A stretch of 64,000 nt of DNA from Bostrychus sinensis (taxonomy: Eukaryota; Chordata; Actinopteri; Gobiiformes; Eleotridae), in NCBI GenBank assembly GCA_020698575.1, contig CM036248.1:11995729-12059728 (forward strand), in the 5' to 3' direction. The notes below the pieces were generated by a model that did not search any database, was not told the DNA's origin, and saw only the letters and a program-made list of their open reading frames with translations. This document shows, piece after piece, positions 22,421-34,187 of the stretch; the stretch's first letter is position 1, and each line of letters starts with the position of its first letter. A program made the translations under genes and the position numbers.

Positions 22421-22645
22421 ATTAGCAGCAGTGTTGAGCGACGCAGTGCAGATCACATACAAATGGTTTGGCGCTGGTTTAGTCCTGGCCTCGGACTATT
22501 TGCTCCGTGTGATCCTCCTCTGATCTGAGCGACCGCTGCTGATGGAGAAGAGTTTCCAGCGGTCGCCGTTACAGCATCTGGAAACTCACCACCGTCAATT
22601 ATTCCATTAAGGACAGCACGAACATCTGGGTTCAATTCAGTCAGT
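22420..22645. promoter_or_regulatory. candidate conserved non-coding element with CpG-rich stem
   Basis: A GC-richer island with gttgagcgacgcagtgcag, then gcgaccgctg at 22529-22538 and its exact reverse complement at 22557-22566, then ccgtcaattattccattaag (homeodomain cores). The inverted arms could form a stem with an 18-nt loop. No gene signal. Confidence 0.35.
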
Positions 22646-24165
22646 CAGTCAGAGGGAGCTTCTGCATTTTAGTTTTATCTCGTAGGACGCTAAATTACCA
22701 CTTGTTCTTCAGTGCGAACATGTCTGGTTATTACATAGGCTGTTACTGTACGAGTCTGTGCTATTACTGGACAAACAGTCTCTTTAAAGTTAATATCATC
22801 CAGGCATTATTTTGGATGCATTCAGAACTAACAAAATTAATCACGATGCATTATGATAGGGGAAGAAAATAATAGTATTGCATGGGTAAATTTCTGCAGA
22901 ATATGTAGTTACTGGACATTAGCTGTTATTTGTGAAATGTAGGGTAAAATGAACTGAAATTACATGGCTAAAGTCTGTCTTAAGTACATTTTTTATTTAT
23001 TTATGTTTATTTGATCAGGACAACTATGTTTTATTTACTTAATTGGCCCTATTGAGATTTTTGCAGGCCCTTGACCAATTTTTTTTAATTTATGGACTCT
23101 TTAAGCTTTCTCAGACCATGACACAGTCAAAATGAAGTCACTGTAATTTCTCTCACGGAGTCACCTTCTGTCACTGAAAAATGTTCTCAAACAGTTGAAG
23201 GAAAAAGCACGTTATTCTTGTTATTAGTCAGATACTTAAGCTGGTGAGCTGTTAGATTAATTTTCATCTAGTTTAAAGATTAATTTTTTGCACTTACAGC
23301 TTTATAGTGCATTTGTGTTCAAACATTGACAAAACAAAGAAAGGGAACATGTGTGGAACTACTTATACTGTATGTGCAAAGTGCATTAGTATTATTAATA
23401 ATGTTTAGACAGAAAAGTATTGATCTATCTCCGCCTCACAAATGTTATAATTTTGTAATTTGGCCCCCCTGGAAATGAAGTTGAATTTGCATGACAACAT
23501 TTTAGCTGGGCCAACACAACCAAACAGTGAGAAAACACACACTGGTGATACAAAACTGCACAAATCAGACAATAAAACATAATAAACACAGCAGCAGCTC
23601 AGTGAAGTCAGAGATGTTCACTTTTCTGAGCTCTCATTAAAAAGTCTTTTCCCTCCACTTCTGCAGGTGAAGTGTCCCATGTTGTCGTGCCTTGTAAAAG
23701 GTGATTGTCCCAAAGATGTTGTGCACCTCGGGACTTTACAGCTCCTGCTGTGAGCTCCTCTCGTTACTGACCCCACAGCTCTGAGAGGAACTACCCCAGG
23801 ACATGCAGGGCCTGACTGTGCAAGCGTTTGTAAACCAGTTTTAACTCAGCGAATGTGGCGAAATATTTTGAAGCTGACATTTTTTTAATTATTCAAACTA
23901 AAACAGTCATTGGACCTAATAGTTTCTTTGTCCAAAATCTTGATGGCTCTTTATGGCAAATTGCTTTTAGCATCTACTGTATTTTGAATAACCAGCACTC
24001 AAACTAAATTAATATTGATATATATTACAAAAAAAAAAATTGTAATATACAAAATATTATGCATGGGTAAATCTCTCTGGACACTAACAGTTAAAAGTTA
24101 TAATTTATGGAAAGTTATTTGTGAAATTTATAGAGTAAAATGAACTGAAATTACTTTTTTCTTTC
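22646..24165. other. intergenic, no gene seen
   Basis: AT-rich, with an (ATTT)n scrap at 22992-23010 and an atttgcat octamer at 23485-23492. The sequence at 23640-23870 (gtcccatgttgtcgtgcc, aggacatgcagggcctgac) is more GC-rich but lacks coding or splice features. Confidence 0.35.
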
Positions 24166-24412
24166 TTTTTTTTTTTTGGTAACCTAAAGTCCCACTGAGA
24201 CTGATTTATTAATCTTTTTTACAGGGGAGTCCTGGCTCCATGGGGGACCTACTGTACAGGTTTTTGGTGATGGGGGAACCTACGCAGACACAGGGAAAAC
24301 ATACAAACTCCACACAGAAAGGCCCCTCACGATCCAGGAATCAAACCTGGGACCTTCTTGCTGTGAGGCAGGAGTGCTAACCACTCTGCCACCGTGCCAC
24401 CCCCAAAGTACG
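24166..24412 (-). mobile_element. tRNA-derived SINE
   Basis: The minus-strand head near 24412 carries an A-box-like gcagagtggttagcact. A B-box-like ggtttgattcc is complemented at 24337-24347. The plus-strand body has gggaaaacatacaaactcca. It ends with T/A-rich sequence near 24170. A shorter copy of the same type lies at 47280-47385. Confidence 0.7.
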
Positions 24413-25840
24413 TTTCTAAATTACCAGCACTCTCAAACAAAATATTATCTATATATATCTTACAATTGTATTCTGTTCTGACTCCTTTGTTAGTCAGTCT
24501 CACCTTGTTGCTAACATTTTTTTTTTTTTTTTTTGTCTTTTTAAAATTTTCGTTGTCTCACTAAGAACTAAGAATAAATCTGAGGCTTTCTACTACTGAT
24601 CAACCACAGCCTTGAACATGTATTTCTCCTAATTTACCAGGGTCCTTAAAGTCCACACCTCCTCTGCTGTTTATTTTACTAAACTGCGCCTCCCCAGCCG
24701 CAGCGTCTGCGGCGGGACGGCTTCATGTGGACACAGTGTCTGTTTGAAGTCTCTTTCTCTTTGGACCCTGGAGACACTTTTTTTTTGCATAATCACAGTG
24801 TCTCCTGCGAACGCTGCTGGCTCAGGTGAACACAAACACACAATTAGTGGCAATTTTTACAACCAAATGTTTTGTACGAGGCGACAAATAAGTGACACAA
24901 AAGCAGAGGGAAATTTTGAGGACTTTATTAAAATGTGTCAATAATATTTTCTGTCTTAAAACGTTTAATTAGAGTTAGTTAGTTAGCAGAATATCTATCA
25001 AACTCAATTTATTTCAGAATTGTTTTGTCTGTACAGGAGTTATACCTGAAGTGAAGCTTTCAAGGTCAATAAAAATACACTTATTAGGCAATATTAAAAT
25101 ATATATAAAAATATTCATAGCAATAAAAAAGTAAAAAAAAATAACATAAAAAAAAATAAAACATGAGTCAGCTCAGAAATAGACAGACTTTAAAATAACT
25201 TTAAAAGGTAGATTATAATTACTAATGTTACCAACATTATTAAACCTTTTTTTTTTTTTTTCAAACATATCATTGTGATTCTCGGTCATCCAGGTCAAGG
25301 CACGTACTGTTTTTAAAGTTAACATTGTCAAACAGGCCTACATATACTGGATATACTTGTTTTACAGAATGGAAAATACTGCTTTAAACTGTGTTGTGGT
25401 GTGTTTTATTCAGTTTAATTCAACATTCAATAACAGCTCTTAGCACTTGTGCCATTTATATGTATTACTCTCTTTTTTTTTAAGTAGAGAATTTAATGTA
25501 AGTGTCTGTCCCAGGAAAAGACACTAATTCAACACTGAAAACTACTGAGAGCTGTGGTTACCTGAATTTTACTGTAAATAAACTGTATATAAGGTGACAG
25601 TATAAAACCTTAATATCAGTGCCATAAAACAACACATTTTTAGGATACAAAGAAAGGGAAACAGACTTTAATTTAATGTTAAGGTTTTATATTGACACCA
25701 GATTTTTATGGTAAAATTCTGGCAACCATAGCTGCCACTATTTTACCATTTATTTTTCTAATTTTCCTTTTTTTTTTTTTTTCAGTTTAGTTCTGAAAGC
25801 AGCTAAATTATTGCGGCTTCTGACTAAAACATAACTAAAA
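24413..25840. other. intergenic, no gene seen
   Basis: AT-rich with T runs at 24515-24534 and 25247-25261. A GC-richer stretch at 24660-24730 (ctccccagccgcagcgtctg) could be a small regulatory island. Nothing codes. Confidence 0.35.
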
Positions 25841-25845
25841 CATAC

Positions 25846-25923
<78 letters not shown>
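25846..25923. repeat. (AAT)n followed by (ATT)n palindromic microsatellite
   Basis: About 11 AAT units run directly into about 15 ATT units, so the two halves are mutually complementary. The polyasparagine and polyisoleucine frames over it are artefacts. Confidence 0.95.
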
Positions 25924-26070
25924 CCACCTGATATTTTTTATTTCTGTTTTTTTGTTGTTGTTTTTTTGCACTGATTACTTCTTGTATTATTATATAAATA
26001 ATCATATACCTGTTCATATTCATGTCTGTTATTCTGTTTGGAGAGAGTTTATGCTTATTTTGTGAATACA

Positions 26071-26130
26071 TTAGATTAGATTAGATTAGATTAGATTAGA
26101 TTAGATTAGATTAGATTAGATTAGATTAGA
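26071..26130. repeat. (TTAGA)12 microsatellite
   Basis: Twelve perfect TTAGA pentamers, followed by ttgtattattctcacgg. Such pentamers often flank fish SINE or LINE tails. Confidence 0.95.
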
Positions 26131-26329
26131 TTGTATTATTCTCACGGTTGTAGAAATCCACTTGTAAAGGCAGCTCTTAATACAGGATAAAGTGCAGAAA
26201 GCAAGAAAACAAAGTGCATCAAACATTATTAGTGCAATAAACATTATTTACAACTTTTTGACAGTTTGACAGTGACAGTGATCCTACACAGACCATGATA
26301 CTATTCAAACTCCAAACTTCACAAGATTT

Positions 26330-26701
26330 TTCTCAACATTTCTCTCAGTGGTGCAAATTGTGGACTTCAAGACTTTTACAATTAATTGCTATAAATTGCT
26401 GTCCTTTGGGTCTGGATGGATAATGGAGATAATTAACTGTCCATTTGATCTGGATCCAGAAACAACTGTATATCAGAAAAAGTTACTAAATGAAATCCCT
26501 CCCAACAATTCATTTCATATTAACTCATATTAGCAAAAAAATGAATATTGACATTCTGGATGTAATACTGAATTATGGATGCAAAGATTACCTGAGATAC
26601 TCCACTTGGAGCGCTTACGATTCACCAGCAGTGATAAGCTACTAACTTTTGAAAAGAAATGGGTAACATTTGTTGCTTACTTCGAGAGTAAACCTGTTTG
26701 A
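26330..26701 (+). pseudogene. L1-like LINE ORF2 C-terminal fragment
   Basis: The frame from 26579 to the stop at 26699-26701 (40 residues) reads as a terminal piece of an L1-type ORF2, with the pattern LPEILHLERLRF and then FEKKWVTFVAYFES. Upstream open sequence (26348-26533, glycine/tryptophan then proline-rich) may be the preceding region in another frame. Severely 5'-truncated. The assignment rests on resemblance only. Confidence 0.4.
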
Positions 26702-27515
26702 ATCACTGCGTATTGTCTGGCTGAGAGTAAAATGAATGGGAAGGGGACAGAAGGGGTGGGAAACCTATGTTTTTTCTTTGTTTTGTGTTCATTATTGTCT
26801 GTTTATTTGTTACTGTGTTGGTTTCAGTTTGGAAAGTTAATATTTGTCTTTGTACACAGCATTAGATGTTTATGCAAAAGAGCAACTAAAAATGTCTCCT
26901 AATTAAACATTTAAATATAAATTATTTACAAGAAAAAGTCGAACAAAGCAAAAAATATGTATTATTACAATAGACAATATAAAATGAGTCTCTACATATT
27001 TAGATGTTGATGAAGGAAGACAATAATAATGACACACACAGCACATCTTAAACCCAGTGTTCATATCTGTATATTTTTTTAATTTATATGAGACCATTTA
27101 TAATTTATTTTACAAAATTTTACCTGACTACATTTTATTCTGTCTGCTTCTTATTAAACATTCCTTGTTTTATGTTTAATGCTTGCTCCAAATAACCAAA
27201 GTAAATTCCTATAGTGATGAGAAACCTTTTCACTTACAATGGCAAAAAAACGCAACTCCTCAGTCTCAGATCTCAAATTCAGCTCTTATACTTTTGCAGT
27301 AAAGTGCCATGTTGCTTTTAACCACAGTTACAGTGAAATAAGAGCATTTTTTAGTCCATCATTTTTTACTTTAACAAACATTAAGTGGAGAGAGTGGATG
27401 TGATTGGTGGAAACGCAGACGTGTGTTAGGTTTGGTTTTCTCTGTATTCTGGTGGCGAGGGCTCTCTAAAGCTCCAGCAAAAAGGGGCAAAGGGGTCATC
27501 AATGTGTGCCAATCC
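26702..27515. other. intergenic, no gene seen
   Basis: Probably begins with a LINE 3' UTR (T- and TG-rich, 26760-26840). The rest is AT-rich. No coding support. Confidence 0.35.
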
Positions 27516-27516
27516 T

Positions 27517-27568
27517 TGTGTGTGTAAGGATATATGTGTGTGTGTGTCTGTGTGTGTGTGTTTGTGTG
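27517..27568. repeat. GT microsatellite
   Basis: Imperfect (TG)n. A second TG tract follows at 27690-27735, and a G run at 27774-27783. Confidence 0.85.
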
Positions 27569-27577
27569 TTACGGCAG

Positions 27578-27665
27578 CATCGTCAGTCCTCCAGGGCGCA
27601 GCAGGCTAATTAATAATGAATCCCAGAGAGGCTGTGTTTGAAATGCAGATGTGCAACTGCCAGCT
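27578..27665. promoter_or_regulatory. candidate conserved non-coding element
   Basis: Between two TG repeats lies a unique segment with catcgtcagtcctccagggc and gctaattaataatgaatccc, a tight homeodomain cluster. It is about 12.3 kb upstream of pou3f4. Function is inferred. Confidence 0.35.
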
Positions 27666-27999
27666 CCGCCTGCTCCTTCACAGGGACCAGCGTGTGTGTC
27701 TGTGTGTGTCTGTGTGTGTCTGTGTGTGTGTGTGAGGGAGGGGGTACAGCAGGGAGAGGCAAGGGGAGGGATGGGGGGGGGGGCCCACAGGGGAGAAATG
27801 CCGGTTTTGGTTTGGGTTGTTTCGCTGTGGCACAGATAGAGATTTTCTGCATGAAATTCACTGGGGTTTTACTCCAAGCAGAGCTGGAGGAGACAGAGGG
27901 AGAGGAAAGTTTTAGAAAAGATTGGACTAAAACGGGACTCGGTCTAAAGACGTAATCGTGGTATTGTTTGGAAGTGAAAGTATTTGTTTATCGCACAAT

Positions 28000-29075
28000 A
28001 TAATAAGGCCCAAGCGCAGTTTTTAATTTTTACTCTCCATTGTTTCTATACAGCCTTCTCCACTGCTTTTTTAAATTAGTTATTAATAAAAAAATGTCTC
28101 TAAAAGCTTGACTGTGTGCATGTGTGTGTTCAAGAAACATGATATATCCCTGCAAAAAACTGGACAATGCTAGCCTGGCTTTAATAAAATGTGAGGACAT
28201 TGGACTATGATGTATTTAAAGGAGCCGTGATATCACTTCCTCAAAACCAACAAGGCTTAATGTACGCAGCATGTAAAAAAGTCCATGTTTTTTCTAGACT
28301 TTAGCAATGATTCAGCATGAAATTAAATATTTATTTTACTTTTTATTTTGTCAGGAAGTCTTATTGTGATTGAGATTTCATTTACAAGAGAGTCTTGAGT
28401 ACAAGGCAGATGAAATAAACATATGTAGGCCTATATATATCTGATTAAACACATACTTAAACAAATTATTACTGATGAAACTGTCCCGTCGTACCAAACA
28501 CTGTACAAATCAAAACACAACTTACAACACTTAGAAAAGTCAGATAAAATGATGTTTTAAATAGCCATACACTTTTTTTAAAATGTTTTTTTTTTTTATG
28601 TTTTACCTCTCAGTTACCTCTATTGTATAATACTATAAATCTCTGTTTAGACACAATAAAATGGTCCTCAAAAAGTTTAATTAATGAAGAAAAAAAGGTG
28701 TCTCTGAATGACCTACAGTGATGTTAATGTATGTCCTAAAAGCTAATAATATGTATAACTTATTCAAGCATTAAAAGATCTGCAATTGTGTTTAAATATA
28801 TTAACTGTATATACTTTTATTTTGTTTATGCTATGATTATGTTACATCAAATAGCAGGCTTATTATCTGTTTCTTACCTTAAGGTGTCACTGTTTTTACA
28901 ATCCTCAGCAAAATATAGATCCTAAATGGGAAGTATCTTGAAATTAAAGGTAACAAAAATGATTACTTACAATTGTCAAAAGGAAAATAAATAGTATTGT
29001 GGCCATAAATGCTTTTTTTTTTACTTAATGTATAAAAACACTACCAGCTCCAGTGCCACACACAAAATGAGCTCT
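28000..29075. other. intergenic, no gene seen
   Basis: Very AT-rich. No repeat with clear ends and no coding signal. Confidence 0.4.
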
Positions 29076-29079
29076 AAAT

Positions 29080-29300
29080 AATTCATGAGGAAGTCTGTGT
29101 GTTTTCACTCGTCCTGAACTATGACTGATTTTACTGCGAGGCCTCCCTGTCTCTGCTCTCATTGATTCATTTACAGTCATTTATATTGTAACGCTCACAC
29201 ATTTTTACAGCTATTACCAGTATTTTTACAGCGCACCTGAGCCGGACCTGCCGCGATCGGTCAAACAGCTAAAGACCATTTCACTGACAGACTCATAACC
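29080..29300. promoter_or_regulatory. candidate conserved non-coding element
   Basis: An island with aattcatgaggaag, tctcattgattcatttacag, gtcatttatattgtaacgc and ctgccgcgatcggtcaaac. CpG-bearing, with Hox/Cdx-like tttat cores. No repeat signature. About 10.7 kb upstream of pou3f4. Confidence 0.35.
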
Positions 29301-30641
29301 CCCCGGATTTTAAAATAACATGTTTAACTTCAACTTAAAACGTCCCGATACAGGATACGTCCCGGGTCCACAGCGATCTGATGTGGAGACAGGTTTTCAA
29401 AAACTCACTGAACTTTTGGGCCCCAAGCTTTAGGATGTTTTGTCAGAACAGCAAAAAAAAAAAAAAAAAACTCGAAGTAGAAAAATTAAGAATCTGGAAA
29501 ATAGAAAAGATGTAAGCTGGAAGTGAAGTGATCTTTAACAACCACACGAGAGGGAAGTTAACCCAGAACATCTAAAAGAAAGCTTACAGGAAAAAATATA
29601 AAAAATAAGTAATTTGAAAGGTATATCACAGAAAATTTCCAAGAGTAAATTTACAGGTGTGTGTGGTCCTTATCTATATGGAGTTAAATTTACTCTCTTT
29701 AGTGTTAAAATGTTAGAGAAGTGAACACAGCACCATGACTCTGGTGAACAATGCCACACATGACCTGACTTCTTAAAAATCATAATAAATACATTTTAAT
29801 TCACTCACTCCCATGTGTTGTGGTTGAAAAATGTTGTTCAAAAAGTGTATTATTCAGTAAAACTTAATTAAAACTCAATTAAAATTAAATCCAAAAAGCT
29901 CAAAACTGCCTCCAAAAGTACATTTTGATAAAAATTCAGCTGTTCTCAGCACTCAAATAAAGCCACATCCACATCAGTCATGGTCCAAGCATGACTCAGA
30001 GGAACATCGACGCACATGACGCCTGCAGCAACAGAAACACACATTTCCTTATCAAACACAGATCTACACTTTTATTTTTACATCATATCAATGGCATTCA
30101 TAGATCTGATTCTCTCAACTAAAATGTTTACACTAAAGAAAATAAATTTAACACTATATAGATAAGGACCATATACTTTTTTTTTTACTGTGTGGGTATT
30201 TTGTGGAACAGATTGGCATGAAACTAATTATCTTCTAGTCAGTACAACACTAGTTTCGAGAAGTTGACAGGAACAATAACAAAAGGACCTACATACTGTG
30301 AATAAGTGTAAATAGATATAATTAATAGATTTAAATGTGTGATGAAGGCAGTATATTTTCACAAAGTATCCTGTAATAGTAAGTTCTGTGGCTGTTGTAA
30401 AGGAGAACAGAAACTAACACTGTGTACAGACAGAAACGGGTATTTCCTGTCAGTAGCTCTCAAAAATATTCACACAAGTATTATCTGTATTAGTAATAGT
30501 ATTAGTATTAGTAATAGTAATTGTAATGCTAAATGATGAGTTGTTACTAAGTTATAGAATATAAAGAATATAATGACTTTAATGTATTTTTTATTCTGCT
30601 GTAAAGCTTCTCCAAATTACAAGTGTGCTTCTATGTATTTA
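29301..30641. other. intergenic, no gene seen
   Basis: AT-rich. A stretch at 29650-29700 (gtccttatctatatggagtt) and its complement near 30155-30170 (actatatagataaggaccat) suggest an inverted-repeat MITE of about 500 bp. An AGT-rich tract lies at 30485-30525. Confidence 0.35.
29655..30180. mobile_element. probable MITE with inverted ends
   Basis: The left part has tggtccttatctatatggag and ttaaatttactctctttagtg. The right part has cactaaagaaaataaattta and acactatatagataaggacc. These are inverted counterparts. The outer boundaries are approximate, and it has no coding content. Confidence 0.5.
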
Positions 30642-30649
30642 TTCTAGAT

Positions 30650-30933
30650 CAGTGGTTCCCAAAGTGGGGCCCGGGGCCACATGGGGGGCCGTGAAGGTGC
30701 TGCAAGGGCCCCCAGATGTTTTCTATATTAAGTGCATTGAAAGAAATTGAGTTTGAAATGAACTACAGTTATATACTTCTTTAAAAATATTACTTTTAGC
30801 CAAGAGTCACTGTTTTTTGTAACATTTTTTTTTATAATAATCTATGGAGAAAAACCTCACATAATCTTTTGAATATGGTGAAGTTTTATTGTTGAGGGTA
30901 CAAGTGGGATTTTCTTGACTTTGGGAATGACTG
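30650..30933. mobile_element. hAT-type MITE with clear 8-bp target duplication
   Basis: The left end is cagtggttcccaaagtgggg and the right end, on the minus strand, is cagtcattcccaaagtcaag. The flanks are ttctagat (30642-30649) and ttctaggt (30934-30941), seven of eight identical. 284 bp, non-coding. Best-preserved member of the family also found at 4493 and 9303. Confidence 0.85.
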
Positions 30934-31137
30934 TTCTAGGTAATACAGTAACTATCTATCCACAGGTATTAAACTAAACGACTTACACTACGCTCTTTTT
31001 GTCCACTATTACATTACTTTTTCTAGTTTAAGATGGCAAATTCAAATCTTTAAATGTCCCATGTTATGCTTTTGTCAAGCTTTTTGAAATAATTTTGTAC
31101 ACTTTTGCATTAGAATTGCACTTGGATTAGGTGTCTG

Positions 31138-31155
31138 TCGCCCCCTGCTGGCAAC
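31138..31155 (+). promoter_or_regulatory. CTCF-like motif in a transposon
   Basis: tcgccccctgctggcaac resembles the CTCF core on one strand. The same core recurs at 34341-34357 in the second copy of this transposon. Binding is untested. Confidence 0.35.
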
Positions 31156-31284
31156 AGTGGGGAATGGACACAGCATACAATGGCTATTTAGCACGGCTAT
31201 TAGCAACGTGTCAGATGAAAACAAATATGAGCTGCCTGCTTCATAGTGACAATTTAAGCAGTGAAATTATCTGAATGAGTCCAG

Positions 31285-32227
31285 CAGTGCTTCATTTGTA
31301 AATCAAACAATGCTGGAACAAAATCTGCGCTTTGACACCGGAGTCCATAAAGCCAACACTGATACTGATACTGGAACATACACACAACATAATACACGGG
31401 CGCACACACACGCCAAAATACCAAGCAACTGCTCATTTATACTCAATTTTAAATTATATTTTAATAAATGTATTAATATTATTCTAGATTATAGCCAGGA
31501 AATCCTTTAGCGTATCTAGTTGTTTAATACATTCCACACCGCAATCATGTCCTGGACCCCTCCTCCTCCCTGCATCATACTTTACTCCTGAGTCCTTTGG
31601 TTCCCCATGACCTCACATAAGGAACCAGATTGAATTTGGACAAGGAGGGGTCCCACAGCATTGAGAAAGAGTAACTCAGAGATGGTGGAAGTGTGCAGAG
31701 AGGCTCGGTTTATGCTGGAAATCAGCTTCATCTGAGAAATGTGACTGTCTTTTTGACTTTTTGAGCACTGCAGTTTTGTTTTTGGCGATTTGGCGCCTTT
31801 GTTCTGTGTCTGTGACTTAAGTAAATTACCCATCAAGCATTTCTGTTTTTATCAGAATGTCTATAAATAATTATAACCCAATTTATACTAAAGACCTAGG
31901 TTCAATACCTGTACAGCTGATTTAGTCATTCTATTTTTCTTATATTTTAGTGTTTATTAATTGATTGCCCATTAGTTTAGTGGCCGTGGAGGGTGAGGAG
32001 CTTTTATTGTGAAGGGTTCAAGCGGAAATTAAGCTCTTAACTGTGATTTTTTTTGTGTAACTGTTTACATATCTGACCTTCAACACAGCTTTAGGAGCTC
32101 AAAAGAGTCATATGTAGTCAACTGTTGTTCTGAGTTGTGCCGGATCCAAGCTGACAGTTACCGGATCGCCAAATTAAGAGAGTTTCCAGATCTTGTTCTG
32201 GCAGGATCCGGCTCAGATTAAGCCCTG
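31285..32227. mobile_element. hAT-type element inserted in the 31048-32454 transposon
   Basis: It is flanked by gagtccag (31277-31284) and gagtccgg (32228-32235), an 8-bp duplication with one mismatch. The ends are inverted over about 40 bp: cagtgcttcatttg at the left, cagggcttaatctg at the right on the minus strand, with shared gaacaa.atctg further in. No transposase frame was recognised. The related copy at 34484-34491 shows the empty site. Confidence 0.75.
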
Positions 32228-32454
32228 GAGTCCGGTGACGGTGTATGGGCTTTAGAAACACGCAGGAGCACTACCTCGTTTCACGTTTCTACTCAGAGCT
32301 GTGAGTGTTTTAAACTCTTGAAAAGGGGACGGGCTCAGCATAAAGGATTATTCAAACAAGCGTCAATGAAACAATATACTCCTCCAGGTTTTGCAAACAA
32401 CATTATACCATGGTTTAAACCTCAAAAGAGTCGATTTAGCATAAAAGGGGACGT

Positions 32455-33050
32455 TCAAGACTTGAATGGGTTTGTTCTAAAATGAGGATTGTTTATGAAC
32501 CAAACCCACTTCTCTCTTATGTTTGACGATGGCACTTGATGTTAAACATATTCACTAAAAGACATCTCAAACAACAATATCCAGATGCATATATATTCAA
32601 AACACTATACCATGACCTGGATGAATGAGCACCTCCACAGACGAGCCAAAGCAACATTTCTCACATATTAAAGAGAGAACAGAAACCCCACCGTTGAATC
32701 GTACTGAGTTTGTAACCACAGCCGTGCGTTCCTCTCTGCGCCGAGGGAAGTGGGTCTGGAGAGGACCTGAAGAGCCAGCGCTGTGTTTCTGTGGACTCTT
32801 CTGGCCTCGTCTCTCGTGCGTTTAGAGCGGTTTGAAGTTTAACAGATGGTAATTTTATGTAGATTCATACCAACCGTGGCTTCTTCACTGACCCCAGCCC
32901 TCTCCCTGCAAACAGCACCTGTAACACAAACACACACACAGCACAAGGCGTGAGTAATCTGGTGAAGCTTTAACACCGAGTACCATCTTAGAAATTATTT
33001 GGATCTCTAAGTATTATTATTGTTATCGGACTAATATGAGCCTAAATCTG
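32455..33050. other. intergenic, no gene seen
   Basis: A GC-richer stretch at 32700-32830 (gccgtgcgttcctctctgcg) gives a 66-codon frame without coding character. No named feature. Confidence 0.35.
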
Positions 33051-33660
33051 GACTAAATCTAGGTCTGAACTGAGGAACAAAGGAGGAAGTGACCCAAAAA
33101 AAAGCATTAATGAGACCAAAACCAGGACTCAACTAGGAATGACCAAGAATAAACCACAAGGTCGACTAAACTAGGTCTAAATCAGGCATAAACCAGGACT
33201 AAACTGGGTCTAAATCCAGGTCTAAACCAGGACTAAACTAGATCTAAACCAGGCATAAACCAGGATTAAACTGGGTCTAAATCCAGGTCTAAACCAGGAC
33301 TAAACTAGGTCTAAATCAAGACTAAACCAGGTATAAATCCAGGATTAAACCAAGTTTAAACTAGATCTAAACCAGGACTAAACTAGGTCTAAACAAGTTT
33401 TAAACCACATTTAAATCAGGTCTAAATCAGGACTAAACTGAGTCTAAATCAGGTCTAAATCCAGGTTTAAACCAGGACTAAACTGGGTCTAAATCAGGTC
33501 TAAACCAAGACTAAACTGCATCTAAACCAGGTCTAATTCCAGGTCTAAACTGGGACTACACCAGGTCTAAACCAGGACTAAACCAGGTCTAAACCAGGAC
33601 TAAACCAGGTCTAAAACAAGTCTAAATCCAGGACTAAATCAAAAGAAACCAGTACAGGAT
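33050..33660. repeat. degenerate tandem array of ctaaaccagga-type decamers
   Basis: Alternating ggtctaaaccagg and actaaactag blocks give a diverged repeat of about 10/20 bp over roughly 600 bp. The same unit, in the same or reverse orientation, forms arrays at 43800-44320, 56450-56530 and 60570-60910. Confidence 0.9.
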
Positions 33661-33679
33661 TAAGATAGGAATAAAAGTC

Positions 33680-33850
33680 ACTCATTCATCATCCTTCACT
33701 TATTCCCATTAGGGGTCGTGGGTCACTGTTGCCTATCCCAGCAACTTTGGGTCTCAGGTAGCCCTGGGACAATCAGTCTCACTCTCACACACTATGAACC
33801 ACGTGGAGACTGTGTACCACCAGTAGTACCCGTGCCGCCGCTTGAGAACC
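33680..33850. mobile_element. SINE-tail fragment
   Basis: Motifs attaggggtcgtgggtcac and gcctatcccagcaactttgg are the reverse complement of the fish SINE tail seen at 50300-50530. It runs into gtgccgccgcttgagaacca, which resembles a hAT end. Confidence 0.45.
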
Positions 33851-33989
33851 ACTGCTGTATTTGTAAACACTCTTTTGTTTGAAGACGACAAACTGTTTCC
33901 ATTTGGTTCAGGTGTTCTCAGTTCTCACAGATAATCCAGAGGTAATACCGTTGCATTGTGGATGTTTATTCTCTAAACAGAGAAATAAC

Positions 33990-34125
33990 AAGCGAGGAGC
34001 TGACAGACTCTGTGACCTGAGGCTCCTGAGCTGTTTTGACTGAATTCATTTTCTAATTAACTGGAAATCCAAATAAGTTGAGGCTGGGATTTGAATGAGA
34101 GGTGGAATACTAATGAAGAGACACA
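33990..34125. promoter_or_regulatory. candidate conserved non-coding element
   Basis: Unique sequence with tctaattaactggaaatcc and ggatttgaatgagaggtgga around paired homeodomain cores, with no repeat signature. About 5.9 kb upstream of pou3f4. Confidence 0.35.
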
Positions 34126-34187
34126 CAGACAATGTTTATAAAGATTTCAAACATTTGATCACGTTAGCTTTAAGGCTATGGATTTAA

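Larger units (their letters stand above)
31048..32454. mobile_element. DNA transposon split by a hAT-type insertion
   Basis: The left end has ttaaatgtcccatgttatgc. The right end, on the minus strand, has aacgtccccttttatgctaa. The outer parts (31048-31284 and 32228-32454) align with the unsplit copy at 34188-34705 (shared ccccctgctggcaac, ggctatttagcac, agctg.ctgcttcatagtg, cgcaggagcac). The 943-bp middle is a separate insertion. No transposase frame. Confidence 0.7.
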
